Positions 19,700 to 29,859 are shown, counted from the first letter of the stretch. The stretch is DNA of 64,000 nucleotides from Blasia pusilla (GCA_050084515.1 CM114273.1:2852001-2916000); one strand, 5' to 3'. The notes: generated by a model not told the origin, from the letters alone. Program-made: numbers and translations.

Positions 19700-21486
19700 A
19701 AAGGGCCAAATACGCCTCCTCTCTTCAAAACTTTATGACATATTTGAAATTTTTGTTTGCTTTCAAATCCATGAAATCTTTAGAAGAGAGTAGGTAGTGG
19801 TCCACATTTGGCCCTAAAAAACCTCCTTTTTCCTTGGGGCGAAAAAAAAGTAGACATCATAAGACCACTACAAACATTTTTCCATCTCCTCATCTCGGTC
19901 AACAAAAAGCAGTGCCCTTGGTATTTTTGTTGGAGGACCACCCGGATGCCAACCCTAAGCATCTACTCCAAGGCATCTCGCCTGATATTTCTACCTCATC
20001 TACTTCGAACCCGCCCTAACTAAAACCTCTTGAGCAACATTGATGGCATAGGCTCGACTGTCTCTTGGACATGCTTGAAGGTGAGATCTACCTCTATATT
20101 CTTCCCATGCTTGCTTCTTCTCAACTGCCCGAGCCCCGCCCTCGTTCACACCTCCACTTAGCTCCACCGCACAAATCTTCCAGAAATCACTCCTTGGATC
20201 CTCTCAACTCCATAGATCTCTCCCTTGGATTCTCAAGCTTTATGGCCTTCAAATGAGGTCCTCTAGGCTTCCATGAGGAATCTTCTAGCCCACAAGATTC
20301 CAAGCATTTGAGCTCAGCCTCCATTGACCTCTTCTTAGCCCCTTATTCTTCATTTCTTGGCCCTAACAATCAGATCCACCCCCTTGGTTCAAACCCTCCT
20401 CTACAACAAACAATCAAGCACTCTATCTCCTTCATTGGATACCCTGGAGACTCCCTAGTGCCTACACCATCTCCCTTGTCTCCTCTAGGCTTGAGGTCAA
20501 TGGAGTGACTTGGCTGCATTATCACCTTGTACAATCTTCTTGACTTGTTCTTGGACACTCTTCTTTGGGCCTTTCTCTTGCACCACCTCCACAAGTCCAA
20601 AAAACATATTCCAGAAAACTTTTACAAACACCATTATGGGTTCAAAAAATCTCGTCCTTTATTACCTCCAAAGGAACCTCGGAAATGTACATTGAACCTA
20701 GTCTATGATTTCTTCAGCCTAGTCATCTACAAATTTACTCCTAACTCTCCTCGGTGACAGTACCAAAGGAATGTCCTGGGATTCAAGTGGCTCCTCTGGC
20801 CGGTTGTAGACGGGGATCGAAAATGTTGGCAAATTTGAGAGCCTTGGCCCCCCCCTAGGTACACCATAACGGTCCCATGTAACCTATCTCGAGTCCCACC
20901 GCCTTCCTCGGCAGTATACCTTGTACGCTCTGCAATGTGACACCCATCCAAGTATCAATATCCGCTCCGCCCCGGTAATACCACTATGGCAACCGACGGT
21001 AGAAGGAATCCAACACGTGCGAGAGAAGAAAAGAAGCCTACGCCGCTTTTTACGAGTTGAGGGAAGGTGCCAAGGAAGAAGCCCGCCGATCGCTCGATCC
21101 GAAAGGGTCCGATCGGCAACTGTCGGAATCAGACAGGTTGCCTGGAGGTGGTAAAAAGGGTCCAGTGGTCAAAAAGCGAAAAGTTGCAAGGAGGAGAAAT
21201 CCGACGGGTTGCAGTGGTCATAAAGTGAAAATTGCAAGCAGGAGAAATCCGACGGGTTGCAAAGTAGAAGACCGTGGAGTACATAGACGATCACATTCGA
21301 AAAGACAAAATGATCACAAAACATTTACAAGCACCACCATCGATCGAAAAAATCTTCTGCTTTATATCATCCGAAAAAAGCTCGGAACTGTACATTTGAT
21401 CTATTCCATGAAATCTTTTGCCAAATAATCAAAAAACTCCCTACTCCAAACGCTGCAGTCAAGCTGGGTCGTTGAGTTCTTTGAAC
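19700..21486. other. Left arm of the Mutator-like element
   Basis: No recognised protein domain. 20100-20520 is C-rich with short proline-type frames but no family match. Two diverged copies of a roughly 115-bp segment lie at about 20612-20730 and 21315-21430; both contain a FYKHHYG/FTSTTI-like frame and GGAA-TGTACATT. Near 21116-21142 and 21180-21262 are three partial copies of the GACGGGTTGC palindrome family. Confidence 0.5.
20612..21430 (+). repeat. Two diverged copies of a ~115-bp segment
   Basis: Copy one spans about 20612-20730 and copy two about 21315-21430. Shared landmarks in order are ACAA(A/G)CACCA, AAAAAATCT, a TTTAT-TC run, CTCGGAA-TGTACATT and ATGA-TTCTT. They may represent 3'-end debris of a duplicated gene or a subterminal repeat. 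Confidence 0.55.
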
Positions 21487-22020
21487 TCACTCGTCATCGT
21501 CCGAGAGCTCTTGCAAAATCACTTTCGGCCTTGCCCTCCCGATTTTGGGAATCGTTGGAAGTGACGATGGAGTCACTACCAAGGGTGGCTCTGGAACCGG
21601 AGCTCTCGGCTTCGGTGGAGAGTTGTACGCCCCAACGAGCCTTTCGTATTCTGCCTTTGCCTCCTTGCAAAGGTCAAATAGTTCTCGCCTTCCTCAAGGC
21701 GAGAGAATGTTCTGCCACTCGCCAGCGCCTCGATACTCGCCCGAAAGGCCCACTAAGTCGAACACCAAGTCACCCGGCCTTGAGCAGAGCTCGATGAGCG
21801 TTTGCATCAGGGCTCGCGACTTTTCCCTTCCTCCCAGAAGCGGGGTACTGTCTTGCATGTAAATTCCCGGTGGATAATTGTACAAACTATCTAAGCTGTA
21901 CCCATCTGAGCATGGATCCACAGGATCCTGGATCTTGAACACCGGAAATTGTGCTCGGGCGAACGAGCAAGCGACACGAGGGAGTGGTCCATCAGAATCA
22001 AAGACGAAACAATGTCGAAA
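21487..22020 (-). pseudogene. Methyltransferase-like gene, last exon (motifs X and I)
   Basis: Minus-strand exon ending in a natural-looking acidic tail LQELSDDDE at 21487-21520. Its middle holds KSRALMQTLIELC followed by RPGDLVFDLVGLSGEYRGAGEW (about 21710-21790). In N6/N4 DNA methyltransferases of the permuted (beta) order, this is where the target-proximal helix and the S-adenosylmethionine-binding strand (GDxVLDPFxGSG) sit. The exon would open behind an AG near 22017. A single in-frame TGA lies at 21694-21696. The lysine/proline-rich tail has no family match. The assignment is by motif pattern and not by any search. Confidence 0.55.
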
Positions 22021-22066
22021 CTAAAGAAGTCGCCTTGAGAAGATTTTCAATAACTGACTTTGGATC

Positions 22067-22500
22067 AACCTGTCGGAGTTCGACGGGTTGTTTTGTCCCG
22101 GACCCACCTGTCGGAACCCGACGGGTTGCAGTTGCTTTTGGGTTTTCCAAGTTGATTTTGGTTTTCGGATGCAACCCGTCGGAAGGCGACGGGTTGCAGT
22201 TGCTTTTGGGTTTTCCAAGTTGATTTTGGTTTCGGATGCAACCCGTCGGAAGGCGACGGGTTTCGGGCCTAGACCAGCCCATGCTCGCCTGAGAGCAACC
22301 CGTCTGATAGCAACCCGTCGCTATTAGACGGGTTGCATCCAGAAACCAAAATCAACTGCAACCCGACGGGTTGCAGGTACACCGCGGTTTTCCCTCTGTA
22401 TGTGGGAAAGATGCAACCCGTCGGAAACCGACGGGTCGCTCTCAGCCGAGCATGGGCTACTCTAAGCCAGCAACCCGTCGCCTTCCGACGGGTTGCTCAC
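22067..22500. repeat. Palindrome cluster 1 (GCAACCCGTCGGA family)
   Basis: About nine copies or half-copies of a 24-27-base palindrome, for example 22171-22198, 22238-22262, 22310-22336, 22412-22438 and 22470-22496. Each pairs GCAACCCGTCGG with CCGACGGGTTGC around a 2-4-base centre. Two copies ride on a 67-bp tandem repeat (about 22127-22262). The cluster lies between the last two exons of the minus-strand gene, presumably in its intron. Confidence 0.85.
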
Positions 22501-22653
22501 AGACAAAAAAAACCCATACTGACTCTCATTCTACACATCATTATAAGATAATTGAAATTATTGTACAGGAATATAGCCTTATCTGAATCTGACTCGTTGC
22601 GGATCAGAGTGGGTACTCGTTTTTTATGATCCATGACTGTGCCGTCCTCCACT

Positions 22654-23880
22654 TCAACACCTCTTGACGCACTGGAGGTTGAAGAGCTCGTCCTCGCTCC
22701 CTCCAGTCAACACCAAGAAGCAGCCCCTGTCACTCAGATAGGCGTCTGCAAAGGAGAACAAAAGTGCAATCTGGTCATAAGTGAGCGGCAGATTCCACTC
22801 AGGTACCTCGTCCGCCGGATTTTCGCCCCAAAGTCGCAACCCCGAGGGCAGATCGGCGATCAAGAGATCCACCGCAACCTCTTCCACCACTCCATTCACC
22901 GTCCACGCAGCGTGCCCGTTTCGTTGGAGCTTCCTTCCCAGCGTTGTCAATTTTTCGATGGCAGTTGTCGATGCTTGAGAACTAAAGCTGTTCAACTCAT
23001 CTAGTAAAGAGGTGAACTGAAGGAGGACGCTTGTCCGGGTCGTTGTTTGTCTGTGTCTTCCCAAGGATGATGGGCTGTATTCTCCTTGGGACAACCCGGG
23101 CACCTCTCGCTTCCGCTTCTCTCTAGTCGGGACGGCTTGTCGGGGTTTCGATGACCTCGGATTCTGGTGGCGTTTTCTTCGCCGAGGACCTGGTCCGACC
23201 CTCTCTTCCCGCTCGTCCGGACGATTCCGCCTCTGGCCTCTCATCTTCAGGCTCTCTTTGAGAAGTCTCGGCCTCTGAATTTTTCCCTCCCCTCGCCTTG
23301 CCTTTGAGACCCGCGGTGGATTTGTCTTTGGCTGTCCGGACCTTGGAAGCCAACTCAGCTGTCTCGTGGACCTGCTCTTTTGCATCTCCTCCGAAGAAGT
23401 CTTCAGCCGGACGAAATTGGGATGTCGTCTTGTCCCGAGGCCCTTTGCATCATGAAGCACTCGTAAGTCCTTATCCGCGATGTCTTCAAGGTCGTTGAAG
23501 TCGAGCCAAATGGGGCAATTCTCCACCTCCCAATCCGACATGTGCTGACCCATCTCCACGTCGTACATGGAGAATGTCTCTGCATCCGGCGGCGAAGCCC
23601 ACAATTTCAAGGCTACCGGCAATTTTCCCCACGCACCTACATTCTTACATCGACGAGGTACTGAATACCATCCGTTGGGCGCTTTTAGTCGAACATTATC
23701 GCCGCCGCTGCTCCTCAGATCTCGCTTCTTCTTCGCTTGATCCCGTTTGTTACCCTCTACTTCTTCGTCAAGCTCGCACGAGGAGGACGTAAACCTTGAA
23801 CATGGTCTTGAATCCAGGGTTCTTGGTTGGCTTGTCCGGATGTCGTCGAGCCAAACCTCGTAATCTCGAGTAACTTTCAA
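22654..23880 (-). CDS. Methyltransferase-like gene, central exon (motif IV)
   Basis: An uninterrupted 408-codon frame on the minus strand. The N-terminal half has aromatic/acidic blocks such as NCPIWLDFNDLEDIADKD. The middle (about 23100-23400) is very basic and serine/proline-rich, like a nuclear linker. Near the C-terminus VDLLIADLPSGLRLW (about 22838-22880) corresponds to the catalytic D-P-P-Y motif of N6-adenine/N4-cytosine methyltransferases, here D-L-P-S. It is followed by FSFADAYLSDRGCFLVLTG, the usual helix and strand behind it. With the next exon giving motif I, the order IV then I is that of beta-class enzymes. The altered catalytic motif means activity is uncertain. Exon ends were not fixed. 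Confidence 0.55.
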   Translation of the reverse strand: MKVTRDYEVWLDDIRTSQPRTLDSRPCSRFTSSSCELDEEVEGNKRDQAKKKRDLRSSGGDNVRLKAPNGWYSVPRRCKNVGAWGKLPVALKLWASPPDAETFSMYDVEMGQHMSDWEVENCPIWLDFNDLEDIADKDLRVLHDAKGLGTRRHPNFVRLKTSSEEMQKSRSTRQLSWLPRSGQPKTNPPRVSKARRGEGKIQRPRLLKESLKMRGQRRNRPDEREERVGPGPRRRKRHQNPRSSKPRQAVPTREKRKREVPGLSQGEYSPSSLGRHRQTTTRTSVLLQFTSLLDELNSFSSQASTTAIEKLTTLGRKLQRNGHAAWTVNGVVEEVAVDLLIADLPSGLRLWGENPADEVPEWNLPLTYDQIALLFSFADAYLSDRGCFLVLTGGSEDELFNLQCVKRC

Positions 23881-23951
23881 GGTTTGCTTCCGGCGGAATG
23901 GGCTCTAATCTTCGAGCCGCTGCAGGCATCGCCCAAAGACGGACTTCCCGA

Positions 23952-24500
23952 TTACCCGCAACGCGCCAAGAACGACCATTCGCGTAGCCAATGCGAGATC
24001 ACTGGATCGGACACACCGGGAGGATGGTGTGTCGCCCTCTTCTGGGCCTCTGAGCCCTCGAGACTGATTTTCATTAGTCGTATCCTCCTGAACTCGCTAA
24101 TCCCCGATAACGCAAAACAATGCACGCGATTGAGCGACACTTTCTCCCCAATCGGACCATGCGGATCTTCATCCCTCTTCCGCTGACGCTTGATAATCGC
24201 CTTGAGCTCCTTGTAGAACTCTGGACCAAGTTCGGGGTTGAGAATGCTGATGTATCGCTGCATCTTGCTCGCCGTGTATTTCGCTGAGATACGGAGCTTG
24301 ATGAATTTTGTGCGCTCAGACGCAGATACCTTCCCCCTCCGCTCCAGCTCCAGTGCAGCGCTTTTCTTCGCGGCCTGTATCTTCGACCAGCAAAGGATGG
24401 TTACGGCTGCAGCTTGAGAAATAAACTTGTTTGCCCAAGTTTTCTTCTTAATTTGAGCACCCTTTGCAAGCATCTGATTGACGAGGGCATCGCCCAAGAA
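23952..24500 (-). CDS. Methyltransferase-like gene, upstream exon
   Basis: A 181-codon minus-strand frame rich in lysine and arginine (for example KKTWANKFISQAAAV and KKSAALELERRGKVS) that I cannot assign to a family. It sits between the palindrome-bearing intron at 24500-25228 and the central exon, and shares strand with both, so it is best read as an exon of the same gene. A frame change or short intron separates it from the central exon near 23880-23950, where GGTAATC offers a possible donor. Confidence 0.45.
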   Translation of the reverse strand, partial: FLGDALVNQMLAKGAQIKKKTWANKFISQAAAVTILCWSKIQAAKKSAALELERRGKVSASERTKFIKLRISAKYTASKMQRYISILNPELGPEFYKELKAIIKRQRKRDEDPHGPIGEKVSLNRVHCFALSGISEFRRIRLMKISLEGSEAQKRATHHPPGVSDPVISHWLREWSFLARCG

Positions 24501-24604
24501 CCCTCATGTACTCTCCCGGTGCGTTGTAAGCACCTTCCTCACCCGATCGCGATCCCCGATCCAATGGTGGGTAACATTCCCCTCCGATACAATCCTGCAC
24601 ATCC

Positions 24605-25210
24605 AAACTCAACCCGTCAGGAAATTACATGGGTTTCTGCAACCCATCGGACTCCGACGGGTCGTCACAGCTCAGGGTCGGATTCTAGCAACAAGCTAAA
24701 TGATGCAACCCGTCGGAGTCCGACGGGTTGCATTCAGATTTGCTAATGCTAGGTAAGCAACTCGTCGGACTCGACGGGTTCGGATTGCACTTTTTCGGAT
24801 GTTTTTTAAGATTGCAACTCGTCGGACTCGGCGACTTGTATGATTGAACATAGATTTAACTAGTTGTTGGCCAAAGCAAACGAGTGAGTAAATCTATGTT
24901 CCAGGTTGTTTTTCAAACAAGCTCGTTTAGAAGGTTTTTTTTGCCCCAAAGCAACCCGTTGGAGTCCGGCGGGTTCCGTTAGGGAAAAATAGCCGAGGCA
25001 ACCTTCTGAGCCGAGTCGCCGGACTCTGACGGTTTCTGGGCCAAAAAGTTAAATCTATGTTCCATCAAAAAGTCCGACGCAGTGTCAATCTTAAAAGACA
25101 ACCCCGTAGATCTAACCAACCCGTCGGAGTCCGACGAAGTTGCTTTCGCCTAAACAAACCTAACCCATTCATCAATCGAGCAACTCGTCGGAGTCCGACG
25201 AGTTGCGAAA
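24605..25210. repeat. Palindrome cluster 2 (GCAACCCGTCGGA family)
   Basis: About eight copies, including perfect ones at 24704-24731 and 25179-25205 and diverged ones near 24638, 24757, 24814, 24951, 25005 and 25118. The cluster starts just inside a GTAAGTAT donor (minus strand, about 25218-25228) and so lies in an intron. Confidence 0.85.
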
Positions 25211-25227
25211 GTGTTCAAGATACTTAC

Positions 25228-25650
25228 GTATTCATGGCATGCATTGCCATCTCCACCGTCGCCATGTGATGAGGGTATGGGTGAAGGACCACTGCCTTCA
25301 CGCAGAAATGTGCCTCCAATGAGTTGGGGCGCTCCTCCGCAAACTTGGTCCACGCCATGAACTGTGATTTCCATCCCAGATGAAGAAATGCAGATTCCTC
25401 ATCTAGCTGAATTCCGTGCCCTCAACTTGCCTTTTGAAGTCCTGGTCTCGCATCAACCAGAATGTGTCGAGATTTTCCAAGTCCTCCTCGATAACCAGAG
25501 CTTGGGTTCCGTGCTCATCGTAAGGCTGAACATAGAAGGGAGGAAAATTTTCCACGTAGGATGCCGTTGCCGCCGATTGTTTTAGCTTTGCGATGTCCTC
25601 GTCGGATCAGATTTGTGTGGCGTATTCCATTGTCCTTAATCGCAGAGTGG
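25228..25650 (-). CDS. Methyltransferase-like gene, early exon
   Basis: Minus-strand coding stretch with SDEDIAKLKQ, YVENFPPFYVQPYDEHG and EEDLENLDTFWLMRDQDFK (about 25410-25610), then ending in NACHEY at a GTAAGTAT splice donor near 25228. At least one in-frame stop occurs unless a further intron lies near 25395. I do not recognise the fold. Direction and the clear donor tie it to the exons further left. Confidence 0.45.
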
Positions 25651-25814
25651 AATCCTCGGGCGTTGTGGCCCTCCATGAGTGCCATCTCGCTTTACCACCG
25701 CCGAACGCGACAAGAGGAATAAGCTACACTGAAATCCCAATGAATTGCAATTCACATAATTAAAAACCAGAACCTCTCTTACCCGCTCGAAAATGGAGTC
25801 GGTTTCTTGACCAG

Positions 25815-26335
25815 CTAACTTGTGCGAGACGGTGGCAAATCGACTGGGAACTCGTCGATCCGATAGAGGTCGATGTCCTCCGCCGGGCTTGGAGTCGAGA
25901 ATGACCGCTCTCTGGCTTCTTCCGCCATGTCCACCATCTCCACGCTGGCGGTCCTCATGACCTCGTCGTCATTGAGTTGAACTGGTGTTGTTTCCACTAT
26001 GTTGATTGTGTCCCCGGACTTTGTGGGGGACATTTCCCGCATCTCAACACTTGCGGTTGGACGGGCCGGGCTATCGTCAATGGGTATCGCTTTTTCCCGC
26101 CTCGCTTTAGCCAATTCCGCCCTCCTCACCGACGCGTCCAGACGCTTCTTTTCTCTCTTTTCGTCGGCGATCCTTTTCTTCAAGGCCTACGACGTCTCGG
26201 CCTCTTCGTTCTGTTTATCTAGCGCCGCTTGAACACGTCTCACCAGAAGCACTTGGTTGTGCATCTCCGCTTCCCTTTCCCGCTCCTCGATTTCCTGCTG
26301 CCTAATTTCATTCGCCGAACGAGGCGCAGGAGAGC
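25815..26335 (-). CDS. Methyltransferase-like gene, first exon (coiled coil)
   Basis: A charged, heptad-like stretch on the minus strand: EIRQQEIEEREREAEMHNQ around 26270-26320, then KKRIADEKREKKRLDASVRR (from 26183 down) followed by an acidic, serine-rich tail. One in-frame stop lies near 26187. It resembles a coiled-coil N-terminal region. It lies head to head with the transposase gene, whose start is 380 bases to the right. Confidence 0.45.
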
Positions 26336-26712
26336 TGACGCAGGAGTCCTAATGGACTTGGGAGGGAAGCGACGGGTTGCTCGCTTCGACAATGTTTAGC
26401 AGAAGCGTGCAAACCGTCCGATGCCGACGGGTTGCAGGCTTCGTTAAGCTTCGGGTAATTTCAGAGTTACGAGGACTCCGACCGGTTCCAAGTGATGCGC
26501 AACCCTCTGCTTCCCAAATCCGGTAACATATTGCAACACAATTGAATGTGTTACAGAATTGGATCCATTGTGTCAGACAATCTCCCCCACCAAATTCATC
26601 TTGTCAGTAAAAATCTGTCAGGAGTATCTGTTTCCTATTCACTATAAATTAAATATTCTCATTCTCATTCTCATTCTCATTCTCAGTCTCCTCCCGTAGG
26701 AATCTTCTTGGA
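26336..26712. promoter_or_regulatory. Intergenic region between divergent genes
   Basis: Separates the minus-strand methyltransferase-like gene and the plus-strand transposase gene, and so probably contains both promoters. It holds one clear palindrome at 26408-26434, two half copies near 26368 and 26488, and an (ATTCTC)n run at about 26655-26690 just before the transposase start. TATAAATTAAA near 26643 could be the transposase TATA box. Confidence 0.5.
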
Positions 26713-27693
26713 ATGGATAATTATTTTAAGCTCACTTGTGGCAATCATCTGGCGGCCTACTCGTTCCTCTTGCGAGTATCAGGCAATAGTTTGCTTTCGT
26801 CTCTGCCCTTGAAAATGTTCAAGCATATTCTTGTCGACGAGCTGCTGCCCACGTACGATAGTAACTGCATTTTTGAGTTGCCTCCACTTGCTGCTCCTGC
26901 TCAAAAGAAGGATGGAGGAAGCCTAAAGGGTATGGACAGAAAGTCTGATTGTCATCGATGGTGCAGGCTTCAACGGACCAGTGCTTCCATCCGAGATGGT
27001 CCTTGGATTGTCTCCCGCCGCCAATGCGTGGGAGCCTTGGAGTGTAGAAGTCCAGCATGCTCGTATCTAGAGCGCAACGGGCGAGTCAATACGTCGCAAT
27101 TCCCCCCCAAGAATGCAGAAACTCCATACGAGGTGGGTGCCACAATACCGCCGGGAGGCCATCGATGTCCTCATTGTCAGCCATCGCCCTTCTGCGTTGG
27201 AGCGTGTCCTGCATACATATTTTTCATTGTCCATGACTTGGGCTCCACGTCAGAGTATACAAGGCTGGCAGTTTATGTTGGCTCCCACACTCATCCTGTG
27301 ACCGATGCAATTCAAAGACACATCAAGGAGGATGTGGCGAAGAAAGTAGCCGAGGTCTTCAGAAACTCTCCGGGTTCAAAGCCCGGGGTGATCAAGCTCA
27401 CAACGGCATCACAATTTTGTGAACAATTGCTTGGAATCCCTGGACAGGGCGAGATCACGGCGGTTGAGGAGAAACAACTCTGGGAAAATCTCGCATTTCT
27501 CGCTGATCCTAAATGCTTCCGGAATTTGCTGCGTCAGATACGAGTTCTGGATGGAAAGACAACCAAAATGGATGCCATCGCCAGAATCAAGGCCAACTCC
27601 AGGTTTTCATTCATTCAGAGATGGCAGTTCATGGGCCAAGGAGGCGAGGGATCCAGGGCCTATGTCTTCAAAATGTCAACCACAGTCCGCTGA
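26713..27693 (+). CDS. Mutator-like transposase, N-terminal zinc-finger exon
   Basis: A 326-codon frame. Residues about 95-200 contain spaced cysteines (QCVGALEC, SPACSY, HRCPHCQ, VGAC) and end in YVGSHTHPV, the H-x-H signature of WRKY/GCM-type zinc fingers that some Mutator-like transposases carry as DNA-binding domain. The rest (about 205-320) is helical and charged (HIKEDVAKKVAEVF, MDAIARIKANSRFSFIQRW). The frame ends at 27691-27693, while homologous sequence continues in another frame from about 27680, so a frame change or unrecognised intron lies here. Confidence 0.6.
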   Translation: MDNYFKLTCGNHLAAYSFLLRVSGNSLLSSLPLKMFKHILVDELLPTYDSNCIFELPPLAAPAQKKDGGSLKGMDRKSDCHRWCRLQRTSASIRDGPWIVSRRQCVGALECRSPACSYLERNGRVNTSQFPPKNAETPYEVGATIPPGGHRCPHCQPSPFCVGACPAYIFFIVHDLGSTSEYTRLAVYVGSHTHPVTDAIQRHIKEDVAKKVAEVFRNSPGSKPGVIKLTTASQFCEQLLGIPGQGEITAVEEKQLWENLAFLADPKCFRNLLRQIRVLDGKTTKMDAIARIKANSRFSFIQRWQFMGQGGEGSRAYVFKMSTTVR

Positions 27694-28300
27694 GTGGCCT
27701 CGATCTTATAGATCGAATGAGGGAAGGGAAGATCTTTACGAGTCGGGCAGCTTTGATATTTGCTACAGAGTCTTTGAACGGATGGTTGACAATGGGTGCT
27801 CACGTTTATGACCATGTGGAGAAGGGACTCAAAACTATATTTGTGTGTGAAGTAAAGGCGTAAGATGTTGCGGTTTGAAGATGTCTTTGGTTACTCTTAT
27901 TGGAGGTGGTGAAGGAAAACAAAAGGCCACCTCCAGAAATTTATGGGTTCATGGCGGACAATGCACAACCTGGGTGGATTGCTATCCGGGAAGTGTTCTG
28001 GGGTGGAGAGGTTCAACCTGAGAGGGAAAGGTCGGATGCTTTCCATTGGCAATAATCTGTGACCCGGTACACCAAATCTTGCATCAAGGAGAATAAGAGG
28101 ACGGAGCATGTCACTCTACTCCAACGCTGCAAGGACAGCAAAACCTTGAAGCAGGCCATGGACTGCCAGGAAGAACTTCATGGGTGGTGGAGGAAGCATG
28201 CGATTGAGGGGAAGTACAAAGAGTTGTGCTCTTGGTTGAGTTGGTGGACTGTACGTATGAGACAATGGGGAAACTTCATGCGGCAGGTGAGTTCACTATT
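27680..28300 (+). pseudogene. Mutator-like transposase, DDE core segment
   Basis: In the third frame the sequence reads FTSRAALIFATESLNG, GAHVYDHVEKGLKTIFV and then YGFMADNAQPGWIAIREVF at about 27940-27997, followed by SDAFHWQ near 28034-28054. A D-N-A block followed by a C/F-H-W block is the pattern around the second catalytic aspartate of Mutator-type transposases. In-frame stops near 27860 and 28053 interrupt it. Behind it LHGWWRKHAIEGKYKELCSW continues to about 28300. Confidence 0.55.
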
Positions 28301-28404
28301 TTGTCTTGTCAAGCTCACGCTGAGAATTGTTTGTAAAGTTGTAGCTGAGGGTGAGAAGCGTGGGAATTATATGGATTTCAAACCCAAGAGACCAAGCAAG
28401 CTGT

Positions 28405-28775
28405 CGGATGCGAGGGGTTGCCCGAGTGTGCAACCCGACGGAAACCGACGGGTTGCCCGAGTGTGCAACTCGACGGAAACCGACGGGTTGCCCGAGTGTG
28501 CAACCGGACGGAAACCGACGGGTTGCCCAAGGGGCAACCCGACGGAAACCGACGGGTTGCATCCACATGTTTAGTGTCGTCCCGGGTGTGCAACCATTCG
28601 GGACCCGACGGGTCACAAAGTCGTTCATGGGATGCCTCGGCCTTGCAACCCGTCAGGTTCCGACGGGTTGCAGTAGGTGGGTTTAAGGTTACAACACGTC
28701 GAGACCCGACGGGTCGCAGAGTCGTTCATGGGATGCCTCAGGCCTGCAAGCCGTCTGGTTCCGACAGGTCGCTTA
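28405..28775. repeat. Palindrome cluster 3 (tandem part plus single copies)
   Basis: Four tandem units of about 43 bp at 28410-28562, each a GACGGAAACCGACGGGTTGC-type palindrome plus a GCCCGAGTGT spacer, then single palindromes near 28593, 28644, 28690 and 28744. It separates two coding parts of the transposase gene, so it is probably in an intron. Confidence 0.85.
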
Positions 28776-28787
28776 TTTCTTTGACTC

Positions 28788-29855
28788 ATGGGTTATTTTC
28801 GTTCCCTTCTAACATTGCCGTCGTTGCAGGGATTGAACGTTCATGAAAATGCCCTCTGCCCCAACACAAGTGGAGCAGAAAGTGTTCATTCCTCTTGGAG
28901 GTCGTCACAAGCATGCCAACGAATTTCACTTGTGGAGGCATGCCAACAAGACAGGCAAGAGCAATGCTACGATCTGCGCAAAGCATCCCATATCTTTCTC
29001 ACAAAAGGCATAACAAAAGGAAAAGGGCCGTCGATCTACGAGCTCTATGTCAGGGCGGATGTGAGATCTGGTGATAAAAAATTGTATGTCGAAGCCTTCA
29101 ACCGGTGCGTAGCTGGAACTCCACTCGAGCAAGACGTACACATTGGTGGGGATATTCGGGCGGGTTTCAAGGCGCCCCATACAGATGGTGGTAGAGCGAT
29201 CGAACGAGACTCGTGGAGACTAGATAAGTATCTTGACTTCAGGCATGTGAAGAGGCAGCATCGAGGAACGAATCCGGTGATTGATTTGGATGAGGAAATT
29301 ACACCGCCCAGGTATTCGGGGACCCCGGACCCGTCCCAAATCCGTGATGGAGTTACTTCTCCAAAATCAGTGAATGTTTTATTTCAAAAGCCCTCCGTTG
29401 CTGGAAGTTCGCAACATCCTGTCATTGGGGTGGTTCAACAATATGGGATTCCGGTAATGGAGGTGTATTGCAACCTAAAACGGTGGCATATATCTCAGAG
29501 CAACCCAGGACGTGGACCCACCTGCAGGGCAATATCTGATGGCATTAGGAGAGCATGCGGCACTTTCCTAAATAAGAACTGTACAAGGACTAGACGACCT
29601 CTGCCTGGGTTTTGGGGACTCAAAACCTTTGATCGTTTCACGAGGACCGGGGATCAATTGAAGTACTTCTTCTGCCCAAATGAATCTTGCGCTTTCCGGA
29701 AGTCTTATCCGGTTGCCATCGGAGCTCCCGGGAATACCCCCACAATTTGGCCCATCGCCGCAGGCACGAACTACACTCAAGACGAAGTGGACAATCTTAC
29801 AAGTGCGGTTTGGACTTCGTCAGAGCGGGGAAGTTCGAGCATGTTCGCATTCTGA
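28788..29855 (+). CDS. Mutator-like transposase, internal coding segment
   Basis: A 355-codon frame behind palindrome cluster 3. Visible blocks: GKGPSIYELYVRADVRSGD, IERDSWRLDKYLDFR, VIDLDEEITPP, and a cysteine-bearing module KYFFCPNESCAFRKSYPV near the end (about 29660-29710). No single family is recognisable, but position and strand place it between the DDE segment and the SWIM-like end. The ATG at 28788 is only the first in the frame. The real exon start is more likely an AG around 28820-28830 (CGTTGCAG). Confidence 0.45.
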   Translation: MGYFRSLLTLPSLQGLNVHENALCPNTSGAESVHSSWRSSQACQRISLVEACQQDRQEQCYDLRKASHIFLTKGITKGKGPSIYELYVRADVRSGDKKLYVEAFNRCVAGTPLEQDVHIGGDIRAGFKAPHTDGGRAIERDSWRLDKYLDFRHVKRQHRGTNPVIDLDEEITPPRYSGTPDPSQIRDGVTSPKSVNVLFQKPSVAGSSQHPVIGVVQQYGIPVMEVYCNLKRWHISQSNPGRGPTCRAISDGIRRACGTFLNKNCTRTRRPLPGFWGLKTFDRFTRTGDQLKYFFCPNESCAFRKSYPVAIGAPGNTPTIWPIAAGTNYTQDEVDNLTSAVWTSSERGSSSMFAF

Positions 29856-29859
29856 GACC

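Noticed and set aside
28410-28562. CRISPR-like appearance of regularly spaced palindromic units
   Set aside because: The spacers are nearly identical to each other, there are no cas genes, and the context is a eukaryotic transposon intron.
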